From positions 9,841,107-9,905,106 of the forward strand of contig CM043877.1 of NCBI GenBank assembly GCA_023846275.1: 64,000 nt of DNA. Direction: 5' to 3'. A program made the position numbers and the translations under genes. This document shows, piece after piece, positions 23,801-35,416 of the stretch. The notes below the pieces were generated by a model. It was not told the DNA's origin, did not search any database, and saw only the letters and a program-made list of their open reading frames with translations. The DNA is from Vanilla planifolia. Taxonomy: Eukaryota > Streptophyta > Magnoliopsida > Asparagales > Orchidaceae. How positions within the stretch are numbered: position 1 is the stretch's first letter; each line of letters begins with the position of its first letter.

Positions 23801-25168
23801 TCAATTACAAAACCCAGTTTATTGAACATCTTCACATTGTACTAGCACTATACCAACATCATATTGTACAAAGGTCCAAATCCACTTTATTGATTAATAG
23901 TTTATCTAATTGTAATGTATGAATCGGTATTCATACCTGTAAAATACTCTATGCATTACAATCGCTTATCATAACCCATCGATTTGTATATTTGATATTT
24001 CTCTTAGCTTGATTGTACTTATACAATTGTGCTAATTATACTGTACGACATATTAGCTCTTTCGAGCTCATCGAACTTTGAATATTTTTTTGTCATAGTC
24101 GTACTTGTTTGATCAATGACTTCATACATTTACGAACATAGCATTACTTAGACTAACTCTTTATTTTGTACATTGACATCTTTATATGATAGTTTGATCA
24201 GCCTTATACGACCACTAAGTTCTGCACCCGACTTCATTCTCTCTTTGATTTGATCATGCTATCTAATAGACTTATATCTTGCTTGTATGGTAGCAAAACT
24301 TCTTTAATCGATTAGACATGTCTAACTTTTAATGTACATGACATCATCATACTTATACAACACTGAGTGACGTAATAGTGTCTAGTACATCACACATAAG
24401 TTTTACTTGGAGGCGTATTAGTCTTATTCAGATTCAAAGTCTTGCTAAGATTTTGCTTCAAACGACTGAATTGAAATTGTAGATGCAAATAACTTTATGA
24501 ATTGATGAAAATAAATTGAAATGTGTAATAAATAAGAGTCAGTTATAATTGGCCTTCAAAACATCAATGATAAAGAAGACTAATGAAAAGTAAAGAAACT
24601 AATCATGACACAAGTTGGAATCCGAATAAGACTAATATGCCTCAAAGTGGAACTTCTGCATAATGTATTGGAAGCTATTGTGTCATCTCTTATGTTAAAA
24701 TTAGTGTAAGTCTTTAGTTTCTAGAAAAGTTTTTACTTATCTTGCAATTTTAGAATTTCTAATCTAAACTTATAACACTTTTGGATAGACCTTTATTTAG
24801 ATATAATATTTGAATCTAAGAATTTCTCAATTATTTATAATCTAAAATGGGTTTTAACATTTTATCATATATCATTGAGTCAACGTATATGATCAAGTTT
24901 GTCTCAATAGTCTATTCACACTTATATTCGTAGTTCTTTTGCTCGATCATATTACATGATTATCTAATATTGTATTGTAAGATATTCATAGTCAAACTTT
25001 TAACTAGATTTCTTTTCTCGTCGTATCGTTCTATTTTTACCATCGTCATGTATAATCCTCATTATGAGCACGATTTATAGTAATAATATTAAACAATTAC
25101 AAGTATTAATGTAATAAAATAAAGAGAAAATTAAAGTATCTTATCTAATAAAAAAATGAGATGTAACA
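20824..25168. mobile_element. 4,345-bp block with 10-bp inverted ends: probable solo LTR nested in gypsy RT
   Basis: The block begins TGTTACATCT and ends AGATGTAACA, perfect inverted complements of the TG...CA kind that bound LTRs. The five bases before it are GATAG and the five after it GATAT, a four-of-five target-site match. The interior is AT-rich and has no gag or pol motifs that I can read, as expected for an LTR rather than a whole element. The flanking gypsy RT relic reads on across the block, showing insertion into an older element. At 4.3 kb it would be a large LTR, within the range known for some plant gypsy elements. No second copy of the LTR is visible in the window, so a solo LTR left by recombination is the simplest reading. 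Confidence 0.6.
24368..24685. repeat. Imperfect inverted repeat (about 70-bp arms, 178-bp spacer)
   Basis: The left arm 24368-24437 contains GGCGTATTAGTCTTATTC; the right arm 24616-24685 contains its near complement GAATAAGACTAATATGCC. Similarity extends through TGACGTAATAG / CTATTGTGTCA at the outer ends. Transcribed RNA could fold into a long hairpin. It lies inside the solo-LTR block. Confidence 0.7.
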
Positions 25169-25440
25169 GATATAACCAATTGAAATTGAACCCAAAAAGT
25201 GTGAATTTAGGATGACTAATCTTATATATGGGATTAAATGTTGGGCAAGGAGACATAAAAATTGGCAAGGACAAGCTAAAGGCTATGCAAGATAAATTGA
25301 AGCCTTTGAATGTTACCTAATTAAGAAGCTTCGTAAGAGCATGTCAATATCTACAAAAGTTTATCTCGCTCTTTTTTGAAAAAGCATCTCCATTACTTGA
25401 CCTCACTCATGTAGGCTATAAATTTAAGTAGAAGGAAGAG
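25169..25440 (+). pseudogene. Ty3/gypsy RT relic, 3' part (thumb/connection) after nested LTR
   Basis: After GATAT the plus strand reads LKLNP, then a CEF-like and YMGLNVGQGDIKIGKDKLKA-like stretch, then LKPLNVT, LRSFVRACQYLQKFISLF and KASPLLDLTH. This matches the gypsy block LxxKKCEF...YLGYIVxxxGxKIDPxKV...NVTEVRSFLGxxxYxRKFI. It is the direct continuation of the relic at 20200-20823. It carries stops and frame changes. RNase H and integrase parts further downstream are not recognisable. Confidence 0.65.
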
Positions 25441-28400
25441 CACTAGAAATCTTTCCTCTTTTTAGTGATAATAATATGTTTAGCACTAGTAACAGCTCTT
25501 CTTAATTTAAGAAATCTTTTGGAGTGATGACCAAGCTTCAAGCTTTTAAATATCCATCCTTTGTGAACCTTGATGAATCAGTTCTTTGGAGATTTTCTTT
25601 GCATCCATTTTCCTAAACCAAAATTTTCCTTCATTGCAATATCATTCTAAAAAGATTTCAAACATATAATATGCCAGAAGTCATCTAACATTCATATTTT
25701 CATCATAGCATAAGATTTTCATTAGTTTGGTAACTAATTTAGTCTTGATGTTTTTCTTTATAAAATTTTCAAGAAAGATTAAATTTTGTTTTTCTAATTT
25801 CATGAATATTGTTATTGGAGTGATTCTTTTGACTAGGTTTATGAGCATTGGAGAGTCTCACTAAGTGTTTAATGTTGAAGGGGATTTGAAATGCCTTGAT
25901 ACAAGGCTAAGAATTAGAGCTATTGTGCACACACTAAGGCCTTGTGTTAATAAGAGAGTAGATCCTTGCTTTAAGGTTTGGTATTAGTGAGAATGGAGCT
26001 TATGTTTTTGTCTGAGTACAAAAAGGTTGGGTGTAAAAGCTTTAAGTAAAGAAGGGATTGATTAGTGTTAGGCTCAAGTGAAATACTTAAAGGAAAGATG
26101 TATGCCAAGACTTAGTGGCCAAACTATTAAAAAGATCTTGTTACTTCTATAATTTATTGCACCTTTTTTTAATTGTTTATATTCTTTAAAAGTGCAAAAA
26201 TCTAAATAAACAAGTTGAAAATATCTAAGATAGTCTAATTCAACCCTTTTTGAGAGTGTTTACCTAGGTTAACAATTAATATTGGAGCCTAAGACACTTA
26301 AAAATAAAGAGTTATTGGCTTTGTACAAAGCTAAGAGACATTATAGCCCTACTTAATTAGAAAAGAGATAATTATATACTCTAATCATCATCCTTTACAA
26401 CTTCTTCATACTTATAAAAATATATAAAAAGTTTAGTACAAGAAGTAGATGACAAATTTGTAATAATACAACATAGTCATTATGTACAAAAAAGGAGCTC
26501 AAAAAGAGTTGTTTGATATGCATTTTAGACTCTAAAGCTCCATCATACAAGTCTAGTTGAAGGAACATAAGCACTATTTCTCAAGCTACCTCAATGACCC
26601 TAACTATCAAGGTGTTTTAAAGAAGATGAAGATTGGGAAGCATATAGTATTTAATTTCTTTAGGAGAATTATGCTATTAAGGACATCAGTTATGCATTCC
26701 CTAAGACAAAGGTTGACTAAATTTAATGTGAGAAACCCATACTTCGAAGATAGCAAGGCATTTGGCATGTTAAACACTCTATTGAATTTATAAATGTATG
26801 TGTAATAGTATTGAATAAAAGATGTTATAATAAATTTTTTTTCTGACAATGTATATTTTACATTAAGAAAAGCTAACAAATTGAATGCAAGGTTTGTGCT
26901 TATTGTTAACAAAGTTGACTAGACCTTAGAAAAGCATATGGATGAACTTCCTAGGATGATCACCAATAACCTATCAATGATACAATTACTTGTATGTAGT
27001 TTCCTATATAACATAGCTCAAACCTACAAGCAGGAGATCAAAAGATAAGAAGTAGTTCACTTATTTTTTGAGAATTTATGAGTTCACATGGACAACTAAA
27101 AAATATAATGTTTGATTATATTACCCATAAATTGATGACCAAGTTGAGGTTATAAATTGAGCTTTCATTTATCTATTGAGAGGAATAACACAAGTCATCC
27201 AAATAAATGGGATGAGTGTTTATCATATATATTATTTTTTTCTACAATTGTGTTATTCGTGATTTGATAGGAAGGAGGTCATAAGAGGAGTGGTTAGGTT
27301 ATTTGTCATAAAGCCCATTTGATGTGGAATTTCAACTCAATGCATCTTGTGACATTGAAGGAATGATACAACAAAAGTCTCAAAAGTTTATTGAGGGTAC
27401 CCAACAAATGTATGATGTTATTGAAAAGCAATTGGAACTCTCATAAAAGAGATAAAAGAAAAGGCACGATAAGCACCATGCCAAGAAGAAGGTGGAAATA
27501 AGAAGTATTATTGGTTACACCTTAAAATATAGGGATTCAAAGCTGAAGTAAGAAAATTAAAGTTTCTATGACTCTTTTTGAGAAGTTCAAAATATTAATG
27601 ATAATACTTATTTATTGAACTTGTTGTCTTATATGAAAATCTATTTGGTAGTAAATATATAAAAATTTCAAGTCATTTAAGTCATCAAAGATTGATGAGA
27701 TTGAGGTCTTATCTCTTATGGATGACCTCATGCTAAAACATGAGAAAATTCTCAAAAAAGAAGTATTCTTAAGAAGGAGATCATCACTAACGACAAATTG
27801 ATATATTAGATCTTATTAAAAAAAGGGCAAGTATCGATAACCACAAAGTGGTGTGGTTTGGAATTACAGAATGCTAAGTTCCTTCATCTCACTCTTTTTG
27901 CTTAAATCACTAACGACCCTCAAGTATACTCATACTTTAAAGATATTCAAAGGGATCCCAAAAAAGGGGAAGGAGAATGATATACAATTAGTCTCAGGAA
28001 AGGAAGAGGAATAGTTATTGGCATTGTGGGATCAATCATTGTGATCTCAAGGAAAGTAATAAAAGACAATATGAGAGAGATCCTTGAGAAACTCCAAAGC
28101 TTAAAGGAAGATATAAAAAATCACCAAGCTTTTAATATGGAGAGCACATTCCTCGGAAAAAAAACTTTTATTAGAGGTTGATAAATCCGAATAAGACCTG
28201 TAAAATATGATGATAATTATTAAGACCATCTATTGACTTGAAAATTGAATGTGACTTGTGGAAACAATCCGAAGAGCATGCCAATATTTTACTTTCTTTG
28301 ACCAAGTCCATAACAAATCATAGAAAGATCTAAAATAGTTGGAGGATTTTATATGTTGTGTGATATGTGGGAGCAAATTATCCCCTTCCAAATTTAAAAT

Positions 28401-29230
28401 TATAAAATTTTGATTGTTATGAAATATTTAATTATTTATGTAACTAATCTAGGAGTAGACTATATCTTAAATAGTTATATAACAGAAAAAAAAACTCTCT
28501 TTTCTTTAGTATTGATATCAAAGTTTGAAACAATAATCACAGAAGAAATTGACTATTTTTGTTTTTCTTATTTTTGTGAGTTAATCTCTTATATTATGCT
28601 AATCCTCATAGCTTTCTCAATTGCAAAAGATCAAAATTCTTATAATTATTACATATGACTTTCTCAATATCATCGAAGAGGAGAGCATGATAAGAAACGA
28701 ATCAAAACATGACTAGAATTTGGGCAAAACTTTTTATTTTGAAGACCCATCACCTTAGCCATCAATTAGTGAACGTAGTTCTTGATAGGATACATAAGTT
28801 TGTAACTTATTTTTCTTGTTCTAAATATATTCATATAATTATTATGCTTATTAATATTAACTCAATCATTAAAATGATTGATATAGGTTACTAATTATTC
28901 TTTAAAAATAACTATTTATGTTTGATATAACCTTTAATGTATTAGTTAAAACTAATCCATGTCATTAAATTTTTAATTTTTGTATGTGTACAACTTAAAA
29001 TTATGCACTTTGATTTTATTTCCAATTAACTTAGATTATGATATTTTTTGAATTAATCTTAAAAAAATATTATTTTAATTTTATTTTTTTTCATTAATTA
29101 ATTTATCAAAACAAGTAATGGCTTTGAATCACTTAATTTTGAAATAACAACAAAATTTCAGAGTAAATTATTTGTTGACTAAATTTACTAATACCTGCAA
29201 TTAGTTTAACTGACTACCCAACCCAACTCG
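25441..29230. other. AT-rich intergenic DNA with unidentified coding-like remnants
   Basis: Most of this is low complexity. The stretch 26470-28200 is slightly richer and has short open pieces such as 26557-26793 (EHKHYFSSYLNDPNYQGVLK) and Lys-rich text near 27430-27560, which look like decayed transposon protein. I recognise no family. 28300-29230 is plain AT-rich DNA up to the PORR promoter region. Confidence 0.45.
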
Positions 29231-29278
29231 ACTCGGGCGCCCAGACGTGAAACCGCCCGGTTAGGGAACGCACGGCGA

Positions 29279-30445
29279 ATGGTTTGTTGGATCTCGCATG
29301 CTCGGCCTCTGATCCGCCGGCTGCGGCGCTGTTTGCCATTCTTTGCTGTGCAGCGTGCAACTCTGGTGAACGTCAAGATCAAATGGGCGAAAGATCGATC
29401 GCTCGATAGCGCCGTCGGTCGAGAACGCCACCTCCGTCAAGCTCACCGCCTTCTCGAGCAAATTTCCTCCGACCCCCGCGGCGGCGTCCCTGCACACGAT
29501 CTTCCGCATCGGCCCATCAATTTCGGAAATCGCAGCCTCCTCCCCTCATCTTTTTTGCTCCTATTCCCAACCTTGTTTCGCAGGTCCAGCGTGCCTTCTC
29601 GCGGAGGCCCCGTCCCGTGGTTTCACCTCACCGACTCGGTCTCCCATCTTCGCGAGCTTGAGCTCCGACTTCTCCATGCCACGGAGCCCGATTTAGTCAA
29701 CCGCCTTCGCCGCCTCCTCATGCTCACAGCAGATCGTTCGCTCCCACTCCACACCATCGACCAACTTAGTTGGGACATGGGGTTGCCTCCCGATTACCAA
29801 AAAAACCTCATCCCCCGCTACCCGCAGTTCTTCGCCATGTACAAACCCGACAATGACGAGCGCACTTGGCTCAAGCTTTCCTCCTGGGATGCCCGCTTAG
29901 CGGTTTCAGAGCTCCAGATTAGTAGCGGCGCCTCAGTGGATGACAATTGCTTGGCGTTTCCTGTTAGCTTTACTAGGGGTTTTGGGCTCCGGCGCAAGTG
30001 CATAAATTGGCTAAAGGAATGGCAAACACTTCCTTATACAAGTCCATACGCCGACCCTTCAGGGATCGACCCTCGCACCGATGTCTCCGAGAAGAGAATC
30101 GTCGGGGTGTTTCACGAGCTGCTCCATCTCTGCTTGGGGAAAAAGACAGAGCGGGCTAATGTAAGCAACCTTCGCAAGCCACTTCGATTGCCGCAGAAGT
30201 TCACCAAGGTTTTCGAGCGCCACCCTGGTATTTTCTACCTTTCCCGCAAGTTATGCGTGCAAACTGTAGTTCTCAGGGAGGCGTATGGAGGAGGGAGGGA
30301 ACTCCTAAGGAAGCATCCCATAGTAACCATAAGGGAGAGTTATGCCTCCCTGATGAGGGAGGGAATGCCTCAGAGGGGACCAAGTCAAGTTTCCTCCGAT
30401 GATGCTGAGTTGGTCTCCTCAGAGGAGGAATGCTGCACAAGTTAG
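29279..30445 (+). CDS. PORR-domain organelle RNA-binding protein (WTF1/RPD1-like), single exon
   Basis: A 388-residue protein runs from ATG 29279 to TAG 30443-30445 with no intron. PORR (plant organelle RNA recognition, DUF860) proteins bind group II intron RNAs and help splicing in chloroplasts or mitochondria. The first 33 residues (MVCWISHARPLIRRLRRCLP...) are rich in Arg and hydrophobic residues and lack acidic ones, as in a mitochondrial or plastid transit peptide. The PORR domain begins with VKIKWAKDRSLDSAVGRE and continues through LLMLTADRSLPLHTIDQLSW, MGLPPDYQKNLIPRYPQFF, the WDARLAVSEL block, FPVSFTRGFG, WLKEWQTLPYTSPYADPSG and FHELLHLCLGKKTERANVSN to FERHPGIFYLSRK. The acidic tail (about residues 366-388) ends SSEEECCTS. 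Length and order are normal for the family, with no internal stops. Composition is much more GC-rich than the flanks. I cannot decide which member (WTF1, WTF9, RPD1) is the ortholog. Confidence 0.9.
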   Translation: MVCWISHARPLIRRLRRCLPFFAVQRATLVNVKIKWAKDRSLDSAVGRERHLRQAHRLLEQISSDPRGGVPAHDLPHRPINFGNRSLLPSSFLLLFPTLFRRSSVPSRGGPVPWFHLTDSVSHLRELELRLLHATEPDLVNRLRRLLMLTADRSLPLHTIDQLSWDMGLPPDYQKNLIPRYPQFFAMYKPDNDERTWLKLSSWDARLAVSELQISSGASVDDNCLAFPVSFTRGFGLRRKCINWLKEWQTLPYTSPYADPSGIDPRTDVSEKRIVGVFHELLHLCLGKKTERANVSNLRKPLRLPQKFTKVFERHPGIFYLSRKLCVQTVVLREAYGGGRELLRKHPIVTIRESYASLMREGMPQRGPSQVSSDDAELVSSEEECCTS

Positions 30446-33400
30446 TGTTCCAATGCACCAATTTCAAGTTGTATATTCTTGGTTATCTGATGTTAGATAT
30501 CCCTACTTTGAGCTTATTGTAGCTCCATAAATACTTTTTTAGTTGCAACAATCTTCCTTAATTATTTGTGTAATAGATTAGATAACTCTCAAGATACTAT
30601 CTATTGGCATGTTTCTCCCATTCACATTAGTGTTTGCACCTTTCAAATGTATGTGAGCTTGTTTGCTCGGAGTTAGTAAGGGTTTAGAAAGGTGGCAATT
30701 ACTTTAGTATGTTTTACCTCTATAATTACTCATGAGTTAATATGGAGCTAATAATCGATAAGACTTAGAGCCAACGAGTGGATCATGGTTGAAGAAAACT
30801 GTACAACTATTCGAATGATTCAGGTTGCTTAAATAGTTTTGGTATTATGTGTAAGTTTGGATGATATATACTAATATGATATTTGAAATTGCAAAAATAT
30901 GATCGAATATTCTTTCCTCCAATGATTTTTTTTTTTTTTCATGAAGAAATAAAGGGCAGTCGATTGCTTGACATTTGATGGTTGTCTGATGATAAATATA
31001 CTTGATTAGTAGAATAAAAGATGGGTAGGTAAATGTCAAAATTTTTTGAATTCGAAAATTTTGTTAACTAAGATTCTTGAAATTTATAAAATCAAGTCAT
31101 TAGATTGGAGCATTGGTATCATTTTTGTTTATTAGATAATTCATAAAAATTCTTTGGTTTGTCCATCTAATTTCCTCTTCGATATAGGATGAAGAAGCAC
31201 ACATTCCTCCTTGAGATGATGAGCAACTAAACAAAGAAAAGCAGGGGGCATGAATACATTGAGAAGGAGAAGACAATGCCTAAGGCTATGATAAAAGCTT
31301 TGATGGATTCTATGATGGATATTGGTATTTTAATGGAACTATAAATCAACTTTAGGAAGGTGAGGAAAGAGTTGTGAGAAAGTTGAGCCATCTCTTGTTG
31401 TTGAGCTTGCATTTGAATTGCTCCCACTAAGTGGAGGCTAGAAAAAGATAAAAACCATGAAAGACAATCTCTCTCACCCTTAAAGATATGGTTGAAGAAC
31501 ATCTCAGATGATTTCAATACTGAAATAATGGTGATGAGCCAACCTAAGTTCCATGAAACCTTTGTGGCAAACATAGTTGGTGTGTCTTCTTTCTTAAGAA
31601 GAGCATCAATTTTAGTAAGAGTTGGTTTAAGGTTGTATATTCCTTGGCCAAGGAAATAATGATGTGGTATAAAGATAGGCTTGGAAGGTCTGTCATTTTG
31701 TACAAGTTGTTGATCATTGTGGTAAGTTTCTTCTATTAAATAAGGAGTTTATTGATGAATCTATAAAGAGAAGAACTTACAGATATTAAGAGAGAAAAGA
31801 AAGATACTAATTTTGAGTTTATTGAACAGTTCAAAGCCTATATGAAAATTGAGACATCCAAATAATAAATTCATAAGACGATTCTTAATCTTAAGTCATT
31901 TTGTATGAGTTATGTAAAAGACTCAAGTGTAAAATAATCTTTCTTCATAAAAGGTTTATGTGCAAATTCTTATTTACAAGTGACTTAGAGCATAAAAGAA
32001 GCATAATAAATATCATTTATGGTACACTTATTAACCATAAACTATAGAAGTCATTGAAACATTGTAAAACAACCAATATCTAATAGATGGTTGTTATAGA
32101 TTAATTATAAATTTATTAACTAAGATTTAAATTTCAAAATAATGAAACTCAAAGCAAATAATTTTGATTATACGATTAATAAGGTTACAAATCTTAAGTG
32201 GCATTAATAATAGAGAAATAGTAAATCATTTTAACATTTCATAGGTTGAAACATCAATACCTTAATCATTAAACACACTTCTTATTAAATATAAAAAAAC
32301 ATTTTTCATAGAGAAGGGACATTAAAGAATAAGAAGGGAGAGAGACAAAGAGAATATTAAAAAATTTTAAGAGATACCCTTTTTCTCTTCTTATCTCTTC
32401 TTTTAAGATTTGCAAGAGCACTCTTTATCAAGTAGAGAAGATAATTAAGACTTCTAAGAACAACACTAACATGATTTTTCCCATTCAATGGTTTCTACAA
32501 TGAAATTTTGTTTATATGCATTCATTATTTAGATAATAATATTCTAATCAATTTGATTTTCTTATTCAATCAAATGGCTATAGAGAGTTGACCATTTGTT
32601 TTTATTGCTGTCCTTACAAGAGCCAAGAAAGTGGTAAAACATGTTGCATTAGAAGGATTGTTGAGTGCAAAACTAACCAAATTGTAATTGATTCAAAGCC
32701 AAGTTAGAGCCCAAGTGCATAAAGATGCTTATAAAGCATGTTTAGATTGTTCCAAATCACTTAAAAGGTCATAGCATGTCATTTATGAGACCTGAAGTAT
32801 TTTTTTTTTTTGCACCAAGCGTTAGGCTTTTTGCTCTAGATTTTTTTCGATTGTTTGTTTAATAACTTTATAATTATTAGTTAGTTCTTAGATTGGTAGC
32901 TATTTTAGTAATATCATTACTAAGGTTATAAATAGAGACATTTAACTTGTTGAGATGAATAAAATATCATATATAGATTTTATAAAATTTTAGAACTTCT
33001 TAAGGTTAAAACTATTGAATACATGCATAAAAAAGCTTCCCCAAGAAGGCTTAGGCTAATCTTTAGTTTTTATCAATCCATCTCTACATGAGCAACCATT
33101 GAAATCCTCCTCCATAGAACATCGATCGATCATATTCCCAAAGCTAACTAATGAAGTTGCTTACGCTTGCTAGTCTATGCCCTTGTCTAAGTTCTATGGC
33201 ACCTAATCGTTCCTCCACAACTGCTCATTGTCAATGCCCTCCACTTGCAATGCCTCTGTTTATGCTTTTCTATGTCTCATCCTTCATTTACAACACCTCA
33301 CATTGAAGGTTTTCGTCCTTATTGCCTATACATTAATCTATCTTCATTGCTTCTCACTCTGATTTACTATTGTAAATAAAATATATACACATATCAATGT

Positions 33401-35416
33401 ATTATATCTAACCTTTAATTTAAATCATTTATTTTTTTATTTCAATTTGTTTTTTTATTTGAATTTTTTTTTGAGACATTTTATCAATCATATGATTCCA
33501 TATTTGTCATCTGATCTAAAGTTTTATTATCAATAGTTATGTTAAACCATTTCATTACTTTCATATTAAGTGTAGCATTATGGATCGTATTCAACTCAGG
33601 TTATACTTTTTTATAGACCTAATGATTCTTTAAGATCCTATTTTTTCTCATAAGGTTTTTATTTTTTAATTTATTTTCCTTAATTGACTAACTTTGATCA
33701 TTATCTTTGGCAAATTCTTTTTGTTCTTTTTATTAAATCATTATTTCCTTTTTTGTTCCATGTAAAATACTAAAAATATGTAATACCTTATGTAGAAAAA
33801 AGTGCATAATATAAACATGATGGAATTATTTCATAGAAAATTAACATACTCATTTATGAGTTTAATCAATGTATAGTAAAAAGCAATTATCTTACAATAC
33901 ATCAATAAATATACTTATATTATTGATCAAATTAGGGGTCAATTCTTATGACATTCCCTTCGTCCATTACTTGAAATTATGCATATTTGGATTTTATTAG
34001 TTTTTCTTCCATGCATGTGATATTACATTATGTTTAGAATTATTCCCATATTTTTTAAAGTGATTATTAATTTGATTAGATTCTCTTGAACCTTAAAATT
34101 TTTTATTAAAATTCTCTGTTGGACTTCTAATCCAAGTGATTAGATCATTTGTCTCTCATCTAGATTGTTCTTGGATCATCTAGTATCGTTTATCAAACTA
34201 TCTAATAAGCATCAAATGATTTATCAGATAATCCATTCAATATCTAGCAAATACACTCGATAATCCTCATAAGATTATTAGACTATTTGATACTTAGATT
34301 AGATCATTCGGTCATGCATTGGCTCAATGTTAGATTATTCAATCATCATTTGACTTAAATGATTTTCATAATTTTCTTAGAATTGTTATACCATCCAATT
34401 CTCACATTATATTACATGACAAAGACTTATTTTATTCAAAACATTTATTAAACTGTCTAATTCTTAAATTAGACTGCTTGAAAGAATCATCACCTTCTTC
34501 ATGTAGATGATCCGATTGTCTAATCACTCAATCAATCTATCTATTCTCACCTAAACCTTCTAGTTTCAAAAACCACAACCTCTAATTCCAATTTAATTTG
34601 TTTCCTTTAGTGATCATAATTCACTCATAACAATAGCATCATTAAGGAGTCTTACGAAATCTAAATAATGCTAAAGAGTAGAGAATTGCATTAAATTAAA
34701 ACAAAGCCTATTGAATATGAAAAAGGAATGAACCTTATCTTTTAAAGTAAAAAATCCTCTCAATTCTATTTTAAAACTCACTCTAAGTCGTTATTTTTTT
34801 AGAGAACCTCCTCTTAAATCTATTTCTTGATCATTACTTTTCTTCAAGTTGTGATTCTTGTCTCCCACCATGTCTCATTGACATAAATTTAACAATCAAA
34901 AGAAAAGTAAGTTATGTTTAATTTAATTAATAATTTAAGAGATTTTAATAATCAATTTTTTTTATTAAAACTATATAGGTATTTTCCATATCATTTAACT
35001 CCTAATTTTCATTGACATATTTTAAATTTATTAAATCTATAATTTCTTAATTTTATATTTTATAATTTTTTACCTTATTTAGTATTTTAAATGATTTAAT
35101 TTCTATATACCTCATCTTTTGGGATTTTTTTCATCTAATAAATAGTATAATTTAAACAAAATATATTTAAAATATAAAAAATATTTTAAAGTATTCGCAT
35201 AATTTTTTTTTAAAATGTTAGAAGTGTCATTCAAGATTGGAGCTTTTGTTGGCAATATCCTTAGGTGATGATCGATTATAGGAAACCTATAAGGGAATGT
35301 TATTTATTTTCATTGAATTATTCGTACTATAGTTAATCTAATTTTTCAAATCATCTTATACAAGGTATTAGAGCATTAAAGGTTGTAATGTAGCTAGCCT
35401 CAAATGTAATTGTAGT
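30446..35416. other. AT-rich intergenic DNA with weak transposon-like remnants
   Basis: The 3' UTR of the PORR gene is followed by poorly structured DNA. At about 31180-31900 there is somewhat richer sequence with text such as REKKDTNFEFIEQFKAYMK, probably a decayed element of unknown type. At 34100-34580 short motifs like GATTRTCTAAT recur. No gene is seen. Confidence 0.45.

Noticed and set aside
20824..25168. DNA transposon, because of the inverted ends
   Set aside because: Inverted ends are only 10 bp, begin TG and end CA, with a 5-bp near-duplication and no transposase; an LTR fits better.
29261..29509. Minus-strand frame over the PORR start
   Set aside because: Opposite strand of a well-supported PORR coding region; no independent evidence.
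31180..31930. Possible gene or integrated viral fragment
   Set aside because: Only short Lys/Glu-rich open pieces, many stops, and no motif of any known viral or cellular family.
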